A program made the position numbers and the translations under genes. Positions 43,481 through 52,244 of a DNA stretch of 64,000 bases are shown in pieces. The DNA comes from Lachnospiraceae bacterium (lineage in GTDB: Bacteria; Bacillota; Clostridia; Lachnospirales; Lachnospiraceae): assembly GCA_017558145.1 (NCBI GenBank), contig JAFYWF010000069.1, forward strand, positions 1 to 64,000. Reading direction: 5' to 3'. The notes under the pieces are model-generated. The model searched no databases. It was not told the DNA's origin and saw only the letters and a program-made list of their open reading frames with translations. The first letter of the stretch is position 1. The number at the start of each line of letters is the position of its first letter.

Positions 43481-44197
43481 TTACAGACAACCTATGACTC
43501 TTGCAATTATGTATAACACTAATAAATGTGTCGAATAAAAAATATAAAATGTATATTTTATCTTTCTTCCTCTTTCTCCATTATAAAATGCTAATAGTAA
43601 AAATGCTATTGGTGCTACCGGCTCCCAGCAAAAGGTAATAGCTCCAATCAAAAGCTGATACCATTTATTTTTTTTAAACGCATACAATGCAACAATACTG
43701 ATAACACCATACATTCCATAATCCAATTGCAATGCTTCCGCTCCCACGGCGAGAACTGCAATTGCTGTTAAACGGAATATCACTTGTGGTACATAGGAAA
43801 AATTTGATTTTTCAATATAATCTATAGCCATCATAGCTAAAATTCCTACCGCCAACTCCCAAAACACATTCTGATATTGAAAATCCAACCATTGTCCTGT
43901 CAGGGCTAAATCAAAGGGAATCTCGGATATCAAAGCAAACAATATTATTCTTCCAAGATACTTTTTTACGTTAGAGGTATAAGAAAAACCTTCCACAAGC
44001 AAAAAACAAAAAACAGGAAACGCCAATCTCCCCACGTATCGCAATGGCCAATAGAGAGAGCCCCAAAAATCATGATCAAATCCCGGTGCACTCATAGTTC
44101 TCATAACAATTACCGCACCGATATGATCAATCAACATAATCACCAGTGCCATTATCTTTAGCGTGCTTCCGCTTACTCCGAACTTTTTTTGTTCCAT
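43481..44197 (-). CDS. TraX-family membrane protein
   Basis: 238 residues, about eight hydrophobic spans, with the TraX-family start LKIMALVIMLIDHIGAVI and the later RYVGRLAFPVFCFLLVEGF. In the F plasmid TraX acetylates pilin; chromosomal Firmicute homologues are not tied to conjugation, and their acyl acceptor is unknown. GGGAGCC precedes the ATG. No conjugation genes lie nearby. Confidence 0.85.
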   Translation of the reverse strand: MEQKKFGVSGSTLKIMALVIMLIDHIGAVIVMRTMSAPGFDHDFWGSLYWPLRYVGRLAFPVFCFLLVEGFSYTSNVKKYLGRIILFALISEIPFDLALTGQWLDFQYQNVFWELAVGILAMMAIDYIEKSNFSYVPQVIFRLTAIAVLAVGAEALQLDYGMYGVISIVALYAFKKNKWYQLLIGAITFCWEPVAPIAFLLLAFYNGERGRKIKYTFYIFYSTHLLVLYIIARVIGCL

Positions 44198-44266
44198 AAT
44201 TTTCGTGGCTCCCTTTTCAATTTTCTTTATTTACATCTCTTTTATTCTTTGAAATGCTCCCTAATT

Positions 44267-45700
44267 TTAATTCATTTTTACTACTTCTTTGTAAAAATCT
44301 ACAGCTTTCGGCAATACCCCACTGGAAATATTTTCATTTAACCCATGAATACTTGCATATTGCTGGCTGTCAATGTAAAGCGGTGCCAAACGAATCGCAT
44401 TCTCACAAACTTCACTATAGAATTTACAATCTGTTCCTCCTGTCATTACATACGGACAGGTTCCAACTCCCGGAAACACCTTTTCCACCACTGTTTCAAT
44501 CAAGTGAAATTGTCGACTATTAAAATCTACAATAGGACATGGATAATCTTTATAAATTACTTCCGTTTCTAAATCATACTCTTTTGCCAAATCCGAAATC
44601 AACTGAATACTTTCGTCTGTTGGCTGATGATGGATAAAACGCATATTTCCTGTCACATAAGCAGTCTGAGGAAGTACATTTAAGCCATCACTTCCTTTCG
44701 CTTTCGTAAATGCTAATGTTGTACGAATCATAGCTCCTGCTGCTGCATTGATTGATGGAAGCACTTTTGCAAGCAATCCCTCAAACAACCACAAGTTAGA
44801 CATAATCATCTTCAGTGGAAAACTCATATTAGGTGCCATTCTGGCAAACATTTCTTTTACTGTTGGAGTCAACTGGGATTTAAAAGGATTTTTCTTTTCC
44901 ACAGCAGTCATAAACTTACCAAGACGTACTAATGGAGTATTTTTGCCGGGTGCACTGGCATGACCACCTTTTCCATGGGCAATAAATTTCACATCTCCAT
45001 ATCCTTTTTCAACCACACCAACCATGGCGTAAATTCCCTTCACACCTGCAATCGGTGCTTGTAAAATCATACCTCCTTCATCCAAAATCAGGTCTAATTT
45101 TACTCCCTTTTCTTTTAAATAAGAAGCAATGGCAGGTCCGCCATCTCCGCTAACCTCTTCCGTACAACTACTGGCAATATAGACATCCATTGGTGGAATA
45201 TATCCTTCTGCTATCAACTCCTCAATGGCACCAAAAATACAACACAAACTGGCTTTTGTATCTACAGCACCTCGTCCCCAAACACGACCTGTTTCATCAA
45301 TATCACCGCTGAAAGGTCCATGTTCCCATTCTCCACCGGCTTCTACTACATCATGATGACTCATAAACATAATAGGAGCTTTTTCTCCGGATCCTTTCCA
45401 ACAAAAAAGTAAACTTCCATTTAATACATTTTTTTCACATGTTTTATGAACATTTGGGAATTCCTTTTCTAAAACCTTATGAAATTCTAAAAATTTACTT
45501 CTATCCTTCTGTTTAGGTTCAGAAATAGTTTCCACCTGAATCATTTTAGAAAGTTTTTCTCCATAAAGAGCTGCTCTTTCACTTTGATCAAATTCTATAC
45601 TTGCATTCTGTGCTGCTGTGGGTTTTACCATTAAAGTTCTAAGTAACACAACTGCAATAAGAATAAAAATTATGGCTACTATAGCGATGACAACAACCAT
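44267..45700 (-). CDS. Membrane-anchored M20-family metallopeptidase
   Basis: 477 residues with an N-terminal hydrophobic helix (about 1-22). The M20 zinc-site motifs follow in order: FMSHHDVV, GRGAVDTKAS (bridging Asp), SSCTEEVSGDGG (Glu-Glu catalytic and ligand) and a late ASIHGLNENIS histidine. The dimerisation domain is in the middle. It probably hydrolyses N-acyl amino acids or dipeptides, like PM20D1/CPS1 enzymes. It lies 77 bp after the two-gene DUF5058 membrane module, implying that a carrier feeds it or exports its product. GAGGTAG precedes the ATG. Confidence 0.9.
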   Translation of the reverse strand: MVVVIAIVAIIFILIAVVLLRTLMVKPTAAQNASIEFDQSERAALYGEKLSKMIQVETISEPKQKDRSKFLEFHKVLEKEFPNVHKTCEKNVLNGSLLFCWKGSGEKAPIMFMSHHDVVEAGGEWEHGPFSGDIDETGRVWGRGAVDTKASLCCIFGAIEELIAEGYIPPMDVYIASSCTEEVSGDGGPAIASYLKEKGVKLDLILDEGGMILQAPIAGVKGIYAMVGVVEKGYGDVKFIAHGKGGHASAPGKNTPLVRLGKFMTAVEKKNPFKSQLTPTVKEMFARMAPNMSFPLKMIMSNLWLFEGLLAKVLPSINAAAGAMIRTTLAFTKAKGSDGLNVLPQTAYVTGNMRFIHHQPTDESIQLISDLAKEYDLETEVIYKDYPCPIVDFNSRQFHLIETVVEKVFPGVGTCPYVMTGGTDCKFYSEVCENAIRLAPLYIDSQQYASIHGLNENISSGVLPKAVDFYKEVVKMN

Positions 45701-45777
45701 GATATCTACCTCGTCTATCCTTTTAAGTCTTTTTTATTTTACTATTACTAAAACAAATTTAATAATATTGCCTTTTC

Positions 45778-46461
45778 TTAGTTTAATTTTCCTTTTTTAA
45801 ACAAGAAAAATCCGATTCCTAACGCCAATGCACCACTTGGTAACAGCATCAAACTTGTTTGACTGATTAAAGAAGGTACAAAAATATACAATACACTCAT
45901 CAATACTAATGGTATTACAGCAATCTGTGGACTCTTAATAAAATACTTCAATCCTAAGGCACCAAACAATGCCGGTACCACATTATTAAATGCAGGTAAC
46001 AAGATGGGATTTTGAAGTACAGGCTGTAAAGGTACCATCAAAATAACACCTACTGCAATGACTAACGTAGTAACAATCGCACTGGTTGCCACACTAATGG
46101 TAGAAATAATCTCATGTTCCGGTGTTCCGTCCTGGGTTCCTGCAATCTCCTTAGAGTTCATAACACAAGGAATTTTCATATTGGTAACATTTCCGGTAAT
46201 AAAAGAAAGATAACTTCCTCCTACACCCAGCATTGGTGTGTATACTAAAAATTCTACAATAGCAACTGGAATATAAATCACTCCAACCTTGGCAAATCCA
46301 CCTAAAAAAGCTTTAAAATCAGGGGAAACACCAAATACTGCACCTACGATAAATGGCAAAGCTACTAAAAAGACAACGGAAAGCACTAATGTAATTCTAC
46401 CTAAACGGTGCAGTTTATTATTAAATTCTTCCATAAATATTTGTTTCTCTTTCATATCCAC
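45778..46461 (-). CDS. Membrane protein, partner of the DUF5058 protein
   Basis: 227 residues with six to seven hydrophobic spans, opening LHRLGRITLVLSVVFLVALP. The loop MNSKEIAGTQDGTPEHEIIS separates two membrane halves. I do not recall a named family beyond recurrence next to DUF5058 genes. It starts 4 bp after the DUF5058 stop, with AGAGGTG overlapping that gene. The pair looks like a two-subunit transporter. Confidence 0.8.
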   Translation of the reverse strand: MDMKEKQIFMEEFNNKLHRLGRITLVLSVVFLVALPFIVGAVFGVSPDFKAFLGGFAKVGVIYIPVAIVEFLVYTPMLGVGGSYLSFITGNVTNMKIPCVMNSKEIAGTQDGTPEHEIISTISVATSAIVTTLVIAVGVILMVPLQPVLQNPILLPAFNNVVPALFGALGLKYFIKSPQIAVIPLVLMSVLYIFVPSLISQTSLMLLPSGALALGIGFFLFKKGKLN

Positions 46462-46465
46462 ACCT

Positions 46466-47224
46466 CTACAATCCCATCTGAATCAACACAGCAGCTGCCA
46501 TGGCAATTAACATACTTGCAGCCAAACTAAAATTATCCAAAACCTTCATATCTTTTTTCACAGTAAAATATTCAAATACTGCCATACAAAGACCCGCAAT
46601 TACTGCCACAATTAACGGCATAATGTCACCATCATTTGGTGCAAATACTTTTCCAATATAAGAACCTATGTAAGAAGCACAAAGTCCCACAAACATAGCT
46701 GTAGTTGCATAAGCTCCAAAGCCCGGCTTACTCTCTTCTCCTGCTTTTTCTTCTTTCTTTGGATTAGATTTCATTTTTCCCATGTATTTTTTCAAAAAGA
46801 ATATGCAACAGAAAACTCCGCCCAAAATACCAAAGGTCATAACTAATGCTATGGTTACGAAAGAATTCACATCCAACATATCCAATCTAAGACCTGGAAG
46901 CCCTAAGCTTTGTGCCGCTATCTCTGCAACGTTTAATTCATACTGCAGAGCACCAATAACAGACAATCGGAGCCAGGAAAACGGTACCCCTAAAGTACCA
47001 CTTAAAGCAATAACACCTAGTAAAATACTAATAGACGGCAATAAAGTAAATGTTGCACTGGATACAATGGTTTTCTTTAAAACCTGTTTATCCATACCAA
47101 GTTCCACTCCTGCCTTGTAACTTTTTACAAGAAACACCACACACATCAGTGTAATGAAAGCTAAAATAGCAGCTACTAACATATAAAAAAAGCCACTATT
47201 TACACTACTTAAATAAGTATTCAT
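46466..47224 (-). CDS. DUF5058-family membrane protein
   Basis: 252 residues with six to seven spans. The sequence from FFYMLVAAILAFITLMCVVF through ATFTLLPSISILLGVIALSG to GAYATTAMFVGLCASYIGSY matches my memory of DUF5058, described only as putative permeases. Co-occurrence with the next membrane protein and an M20 peptidase suggests transport of a peptide or N-acyl amino acid. GAAAGGAAA precedes ATG 47224. Confidence 0.8.
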   Translation of the reverse strand: MNTYLSSVNSGFFYMLVAAILAFITLMCVVFLVKSYKAGVELGMDKQVLKKTIVSSATFTLLPSISILLGVIALSGTLGVPFSWLRLSVIGALQYELNVAEIAAQSLGLPGLRLDMLDVNSFVTIALVMTFGILGGVFCCIFFLKKYMGKMKSNPKKEEKAGEESKPGFGAYATTAMFVGLCASYIGSYIGKVFAPNDGDIMPLIVAVIAGLCMAVFEYFTVKKDMKVLDNFSLAASMLIAMAAAVLIQMGL

Positions 47225-47247
47225 TTTTCATTTCCTTTCACTCTTTT

Positions 47248-47290
47248 AATCCGCCCATGATCTTACCAGAACATGGGCGGATTATTTTTT
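47248..47290. terminator. Hairpin between coaX and the DUF5058 gene
   Basis: Perfect 12-bp arms AATCCGCCCATG (47248-47259) and CATGGGCGGATT (47272-47283). T6 follows on the plus strand only, although coaX ends from the other side, so efficiency on the minus strand is uncertain. Confidence 0.65.
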
Positions 47291-47291
47291 C

Positions 47292-48056
47292 TTATTTGTT
47301 TTTTTGATATATTACTAATAAACCTTTTAATAATAGATCTTCATCTAAAATAATGTCTTTTTTACACAATGGAACCACTTTTTTGGCAAGTCCTCCGGTT
47401 GCAATTACGGTTGCCTTCTGTCCCAATTCTTCTTCCATTCTGTCAATAATTCCATCCAATGCACCTGCATTACTATACAACACACCACTCTTCATACAGT
47501 CTATGGTATTTTTTCCAATGACTTTTTTAGGAGCATCTAAACTGATACCACTTAACTGGGAAGCTCTGGAGGTGAGTGCATCTAACGCAACTCTCATTCC
47601 CGGAAGAATCATACCACCAATGTAATTTTTCTTTTCATCAATGACAGATACCGTAGTTGCAGTTCCCATATCAATCACAATCAACGGAACCGGATATTCT
47701 GCTATTCCTGCCACAGCATCTGCTACCAAGTCAGCCCCCAAAGAAGCAGGCTGATCCATAAGAATATTTAACCCGGTCTTGATTCCCGGTCCCAACACCA
47801 TCACATCTTTTTTGATGATTTTTTCTGCAGCTAATTTTGCAATGTTGGTAATCTGCGGAACTACAGAAGATATAATTCCTCCCTCAATCTTTTCTTTATC
47901 AATATTATAAATATCCAAAACTGTCTTGATATCTATGGCATATTCCAATTCGGTTTTGGTTCTGACTGTAGAAAGTCTTTCAATAAAATATGTTTTTTGT
48001 TTATCGATGCATCCGATTACAATATTTGTATTACCTATATCAATAGCTAAAATCAT
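47292..48056 (-). CDS. coaX: Type III pantothenate kinase
   Basis: About 254 residues of the ASKHA-fold CoaX family: ILAIDIGNTNIVIG at the start, GADLVADAVAG near residue 102 and PLIVIDMGTATTVSVID (the catalytic Asp loop) near 120. It phosphorylates pantothenate, the first step of coenzyme A synthesis, and is insensitive to CoA feedback in known members. I use ATG 48056; a TTG 12 bases upstream is an alternative. It follows a pantothenate-type ECF S component and coaBC. Confidence 0.93.
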   Translation of the reverse strand: MILAIDIGNTNIVIGCIDKQKTYFIERLSTVRTKTELEYAIDIKTVLDIYNIDKEKIEGGIISSVVPQITNIAKLAAEKIIKKDVMVLGPGIKTGLNILMDQPASLGADLVADAVAGIAEYPVPLIVIDMGTATTVSVIDEKKNYIGGMILPGMRVALDALTSRASQLSGISLDAPKKVIGKNTIDCMKSGVLYSNAGALDGIIDRMEEELGQKATVIATGGLAKKVVPLCKKDIILDEDLLLKGLLVIYQKNK

Positions 48057-48132
48057 AGTATTTCCCAACTAAGTTGGTTCCCTTTCCGTTTTTTAACAGT
48101 TTCAACCCTATGTAGAACTTTTATCCTTACTC

Positions 48133-48780
48133 TTATGATTCACTTTTCGTATTTTTTCCTGCAGAGATATAAATCTTAAGTAAAACCTTGCCCAAAGCAA
48201 TTACTAAAATTGCTGCCGCAATGGCTTCCGGAATTCCGGATGCTACCACAGTACCCATAATAAGACCAAACACTGCTGTTACTGCCACTTCTTTGGCCTG
48301 TGCATACTGACTTGCAAACAAGAAATAAATACTTCCCATAACAAAAATGGTATTAAACATAGAACCCATAAACCCGGTAATTAACAATGCAACATTTTGA
48401 TTCACTTTCAGTTTCTTCAACAAAATCCAAAGCCATCCTGCTGCAATTCCCATTGCCGTTCTACATCCTACAGACACCCAAATTGCTTTTAAAACTCCTA
48501 CCAAACCGGTGGTACTTAAAAACGGGGAAAACGCAAAGGATAAAAGTGTTGGTGCCATGGTATTACTAATCAAAGAACATATACCAAAGGTGGCTCCTAG
48601 GATTCCTCCTGCCAACGGTCCTAATACAATACTTCCGATAATAACCGGAATATGAACCGTAGTCGCTTTTACAATCGGTAACTGTATCATTCCCAAAGGT
48701 GTATTGGCCAACAAAATTACAATTGCCATCATTAATGCTACGGTTACGCTCCAACGAGTGTCTTTTTTCTGCTTATTCAT
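48133..48780 (-). CDS. panT: ECF transporter S component, probably pantothenate-specific (PanT)
   Basis: 215 residues with six hydrophobic spans and the ECF-type IPVIIGSIVLGPLAGGILGATFG. The S component binds the vitamin and uses a shared EcfAA'T module encoded elsewhere. Placement between coaBC and coaX, all on one strand, points to pantothenate as the ligand; this rests on context rather than on residues. GGAGG lies 9 bases before ATG 48780. Confidence 0.85.
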   Translation of the reverse strand: MNKQKKDTRWSVTVALMMAIVILLANTPLGMIQLPIVKATTVHIPVIIGSIVLGPLAGGILGATFGICSLISNTMAPTLLSFAFSPFLSTTGLVGVLKAIWVSVGCRTAMGIAAGWLWILLKKLKVNQNVALLITGFMGSMFNTIFVMGSIYFLFASQYAQAKEVAVTAVFGLIMGTVVASGIPEAIAAAILVIALGKVLLKIYISAGKNTKSES

Positions 48781-48898
48781 TTTTCATGTCCTCCTTGTTA
48801 TCGCTCCCTTTCCGGGATGCAACACTGTTTTACTGCCGAACATCCAAATGAATTAATAAAATTACTCTTATGAATACAAACATTCAACGATTCTTTTA

Positions 48899-50101
48899 TT
48901 AATTCGTTTTGCTCTGCAATAATAAAATTTTATCCAGAATGACACCGGCTGCATCCTCTTTACTCATCATATCGAGTGACACTTCCTCATTCTGTGTAAT
49001 CAGAGTCAAAACATTGGTATCTGTTTTAAATCCTGCGCCTTCTACTTTTAAATTATTTGCGCAAATCATGTCCAGATTTTTTTTCTCAAGTTTTGCTCTG
49101 GAATTACTGATCATATTCTGGGTTTCCATAGAAAATCCACACAAAAACTGTCCTTCTCTTTTATGTTCTCCCAGATATTTTAAAATGTCATCCGTCCGTT
49201 CTAGTTCGATAGACAGTTGATCATCTTTTTTCTTCATTTTTTCATCACTGACGAAAGCCGGTCTGTAATCAGCCACCGCTGCAGCTTTTATTATAATATC
49301 CTGTTCTTCACTTACTTTTGTAACAGCGTCAAACATATCCTTAGTAGATGTGATGGAAACCACTTTTACAAATGGTGGAGGTGTTAATGACACCTGACCA
49401 CTTACTAGTGTAACCTCTGCTCCCCTAAGTGCTGCTCTTTTGGCCAATGCATATCCCATTTTCCCGGAAGAATGATTGGTGATATATCTTACCGGATCAA
49501 TTTTTTCCTGAGTAGGTCCTGCTGTAATCAAAATCTTCTTGCCTTTCATATCTTTTTCATAGGCAATTTCCTGAAGAATATATTGCAATAAGTTTTCCGG
49601 TTCCGGCATCTTACCGGCGCCTGTATCACCGCATGCTAAATATCCACTTGCAGGAGTAATGATGTGATATCCATATTTTTCTAATATTTTCATATTGTCT
49701 TGTAAAATAGGATTCTCATACATATTGGTATTCATTGCCGGTGAAATATAGACCGGACATTTACATGCCATAACTGTTGTTGTCAACATATCATCCGCGA
49801 TACCATGTGCAATTTTACCAATCACGTTTGCGCTTGCAGGTGCAACCATTACTATATCTGCTTTTTTTGCAATGGAAACATGTTCCACCTGAAATTGAAA
49901 ATTCCGGTCAAAGGTATCTATCAAGCATTTATTTCCTGTCAAAGATTCAAAGGTAATAGGGTGGATAAAATTAGTTGCATTCTTGGTCATTAGCACATGT
50001 ACATCAGCGTGTAATTTTTTTAATGCGCTTGCCAGATTTGCAATTTTATATGCCGCAATACTTCCGGTAACTCCTAATAAAACAGTTTTGTTTTTTAACA
50101 T
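48899..50101 (-). CDS. coaBC: Bifunctional phosphopantothenoylcysteine decarboxylase / phosphopantothenate-cysteine ligase
   Basis: 400 residues. The N-terminal flavoprotein decarboxylase (about 1-180) has VLLGVTGSIAAYKIA, the PAMNTNMYENP substrate loop and the active-site cysteine loop ACGDTGAGKMPE. The C-terminal synthetase (about 185-395) begins ILITAGPTQEKIDPVRYITN and contains KAAAVADYRP and the lysine loop. It makes 4'-phosphopantetheine from phosphopantothenate and cysteine, using CTP. It is the first gene of the coaBC-panT-coaX group; GGAGG precedes the ATG. Confidence 0.95.
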   Translation of the reverse strand: MLKNKTVLLGVTGSIAAYKIANLASALKKLHADVHVLMTKNATNFIHPITFESLTGNKCLIDTFDRNFQFQVEHVSIAKKADIVMVAPASANVIGKIAHGIADDMLTTTVMACKCPVYISPAMNTNMYENPILQDNMKILEKYGYHIITPASGYLACGDTGAGKMPEPENLLQYILQEIAYEKDMKGKKILITAGPTQEKIDPVRYITNHSSGKMGYALAKRAALRGAEVTLVSGQVSLTPPPFVKVVSITSTKDMFDAVTKVSEEQDIIIKAAAVADYRPAFVSDEKMKKKDDQLSIELERTDDILKYLGEHKREGQFLCGFSMETQNMISNSRAKLEKKNLDMICANNLKVEGAGFKTDTNVLTLITQNEEVSLDMMSKEDAAGVILDKILLLQSKTN

Positions 50102-50159
50102 ATTGCCTCCAATTTTTTATAATTTCTATATTAATTCTTACATCACTGTAACATATAAT

Positions 50160-50885
50160 TTATAAAAAATCCTTCAAATAAACTCCTACAGAACGGGACA
50201 TTTCTTTAGAAAAATCCGAATTATATTTTCTGTCACAAAAACGTTGCATCCATTCCTCATAGGAAATGGCTCCGGCCTTATCCTGCCACATTTCTTTCCT
50301 TTCTTGTGATGTAATTTCTCGGTACGCATTTTCATGAACTATATGAGATAATTCTACCCTCTTTGGTTTTTCCCGTTCCAACTGTTGCTTTGTCGGATAG
50401 CCAAATACCAGCATAACTGCCGGAAATGCATACTGTGGTAAATGCAAAATTTCTTTATGGATTTCTGCATTCTCCATAATATCTCCAATGTAACAACTTC
50501 CGATTCCAAGACTTTCTGCAGCAACTACTGCATTTTGTGCAGCAATAGCCGTATCTGTTACTGCTAACATTAAGTCTCCGACTCCCGGTTTTCTTGGCTT
50601 TGCTCCTGCATCTTGAAAGCCCTCATACCACTTTTGACAATCTGAAACAAATACCAGTACCATATCTGCTTCTGCAATAAATGGCTGATGATCACAGGTA
50701 ACCGCCAGTTTTTCTTTTAATTCTTGGTCTGTGACATCAATAATGGTATATAATTGCTGGTTGCCGGCTGTTGGTGCCTGGGTTGCAGCTGTTAAAATCA
50801 ATTTTTTATTTTCCGGAGATATCTTTTCTCCCGTAAACACCCTGACTGATTTTCGTTTTGTCAATTCCTGAATTGTATTGTTCAT
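50160..50885 (-). CDS. Nitroreductase-family flavoprotein
   Basis: 241 residues with the NfsA/FRP-like opening RKSVRVFTGEKISPENK, the FMN-binding APTAGNQQLYTII, and the later GIGSCYIGDIMENAE followed by VFGYP. It likely binds FMN as a dimer and reduces quinones, nitro compounds or related acceptors with NAD(P)H. It is 33 bp from the dipeptide epimerase gene. The substrate is not evident. Confidence 0.88.
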   Translation of the reverse strand: MNNTIQELTKRKSVRVFTGEKISPENKKLILTAATQAPTAGNQQLYTIIDVTDQELKEKLAVTCDHQPFIAEADMVLVFVSDCQKWYEGFQDAGAKPRKPGVGDLMLAVTDTAIAAQNAVVAAESLGIGSCYIGDIMENAEIHKEILHLPQYAFPAVMLVFGYPTKQQLEREKPKRVELSHIVHENAYREITSQERKEMWQDKAGAISYEEWMQRFCDRKYNSDFSKEMSRSVGVYLKDFL

Positions 50886-50918
50886 GAACTACTCCATCTT
50901 AATCTTTTACTATATTTC

Positions 50919-52013
50919 TTATATATATTGAATCTTTCCTTCTTCAATTCCTTTGATTCCAAGTCCCGGTTCATCAGATACTGTAATATCTTTTTCATTA
51001 AAAACTGCTCCTCCAATAATTGGATCTTCACTACAAAGAACGGGACCATCCAAATCAATTTTTGTTATAATCTGTTTTGCGCATGCAAGATGTACTGCCG
51101 CATTAACACTAATCTTAGCTTCCAACATACATCCAATCATGCATTCTACACCATAAACTTCCGCAGCAGAAGCAATCTTAAGACCATTATAAAGTCCTCC
51201 GCATTTCATCAGCTTAATATTTACCATATCTGCGGCTCTCATCTGCATAATTTTCAATGCATCTTCCGGTGAAAATACACTTTCGTCTGCCAAAACAGGA
51301 ACATAAGAACGTTCTGTTACGTATTTTAATCCTTCAAAGTCGTGACCTTTTACCGGCTGTTCTACAAATTCAATATCTAATCCTTTTTCCTGCATTCCAT
51401 TTAAGATACGTACAGCTTCTTTTGGTGTCCAGCCTTGATTTGCATCAATTCGAATTAAGGTTTCTTTAGGAACTACCTGACGAATAGCAGATAAACGTTC
51501 TATATCTAACTGCGATTCTTTTCCTACTTTCACTTTTAAACAATCATATCCTTTGTTGATAGCATAAATAGCATCCTGAGCCATAGTATCAGGATCATTT
51601 ACACTAATAGTAATATCTGTCGTGATGGTTTTTCTGGATCCGCCCATCATTTTATAAACAGGCACTTTATATAACTGTCCATATAAATCCCAAAGTGCCA
51701 TATCTACCGCTGCCTTTGCACTGGTATTTTTTAAAATGCATTTCTGAACATCCATCATCAAGTTTTCAAAATCATCTACATCTTTTCCGATGATCACTTT
51801 TGCAATATGATCTCTGATAGCACCTATAATTGCCCCTGTAGTATCTCCTGTAATAACACCGGTTGGTGGCGCTTCTCCATAACCTACAGCTCCGGTATCT
51901 GTATAAATCTCAACTACAACATCCTCTACACTATTTACACTTCTAAGAGCTGTTTTAAATGGCACTCTTAAAGGTACCGAAATCATTCCTAATTTAACAT
52001 CTGTAATTCTCAT
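50919..52013 (-). CDS. Dipeptide epimerase, enolase superfamily (L-Ala-D/L-Glu epimerase type)
   Basis: About 364 residues with the muconate-lactonising subgroup signature: capping domain to residue 120, then the KVKVG lysine motif (CLKVKVGKES), metal ligands in RIDANQGW, VEQPV and LADES, and the second catalytic lysine in VNIKLMKCGG. It interconverts L-Ala-L-Glu with its D-Glu epimer, or similar dipeptides, from wall recycling. ATG 52013 behind GGAGGGG is chosen over an in-frame start 33 bases upstream. It is divergent from the DUF819 carrier, a possible dipeptide transporter (inference). Confidence 0.9.
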   Translation of the reverse strand: MRITDVKLGMISVPLRVPFKTALRSVNSVEDVVVEIYTDTGAVGYGEAPPTGVITGDTTGAIIGAIRDHIAKVIIGKDVDDFENLMMDVQKCILKNTSAKAAVDMALWDLYGQLYKVPVYKMMGGSRKTITTDITISVNDPDTMAQDAIYAINKGYDCLKVKVGKESQLDIERLSAIRQVVPKETLIRIDANQGWTPKEAVRILNGMQEKGLDIEFVEQPVKGHDFEGLKYVTERSYVPVLADESVFSPEDALKIMQMRAADMVNIKLMKCGGLYNGLKIASAAEVYGVECMIGCMLEAKISVNAAVHLACAKQIITKIDLDGPVLCSEDPIIGGAVFNEKDITVSDEPGLGIKGIEEGKIQYI

Positions 52014-52244
52014 TATTCCCCTCCAATAACTTAAAAAACGAAACACTCCTTGCCTAGTGTATCATTTTTTGCTATCATTGTATCATTGTACGCAATATGA
52101 CGCAAGAATGCAAAAAATATTGCGTCAAAAATTTTACAACTGCTTTGTTATTCAGTACTCGGCCAAAGGGAAAAAACTGCTATCCGTCTTTCCATACTGA
52201 ATGACAAAATTGTTGCATACTACTTATTGAAAGGAGATCAAAAT
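52014..52244. promoter_or_regulatory. Palindrome-rich divergent region, epimerase/DUF819
   Basis: Two inverted repeats are seen: GACGCAA (52099-52105) with TTGCGTC (52120-52126), and an imperfect 21-bp pair at 52137-52157 and 52195-52215 whose inner 8 bases ATTCAGTA/TACTGAAT are perfect. TATCATTGTA is also repeated near 52070-52090. They may be operators for both genes or a small folded element. Confidence 0.6.

Noticed and set aside
43481..44197. TraX-like protein as evidence for a conjugative element
   Set aside because: Surrounded by housekeeping genes with no relaxase, coupling protein or integrase; chromosomal TraX homologues are common in Clostridia.
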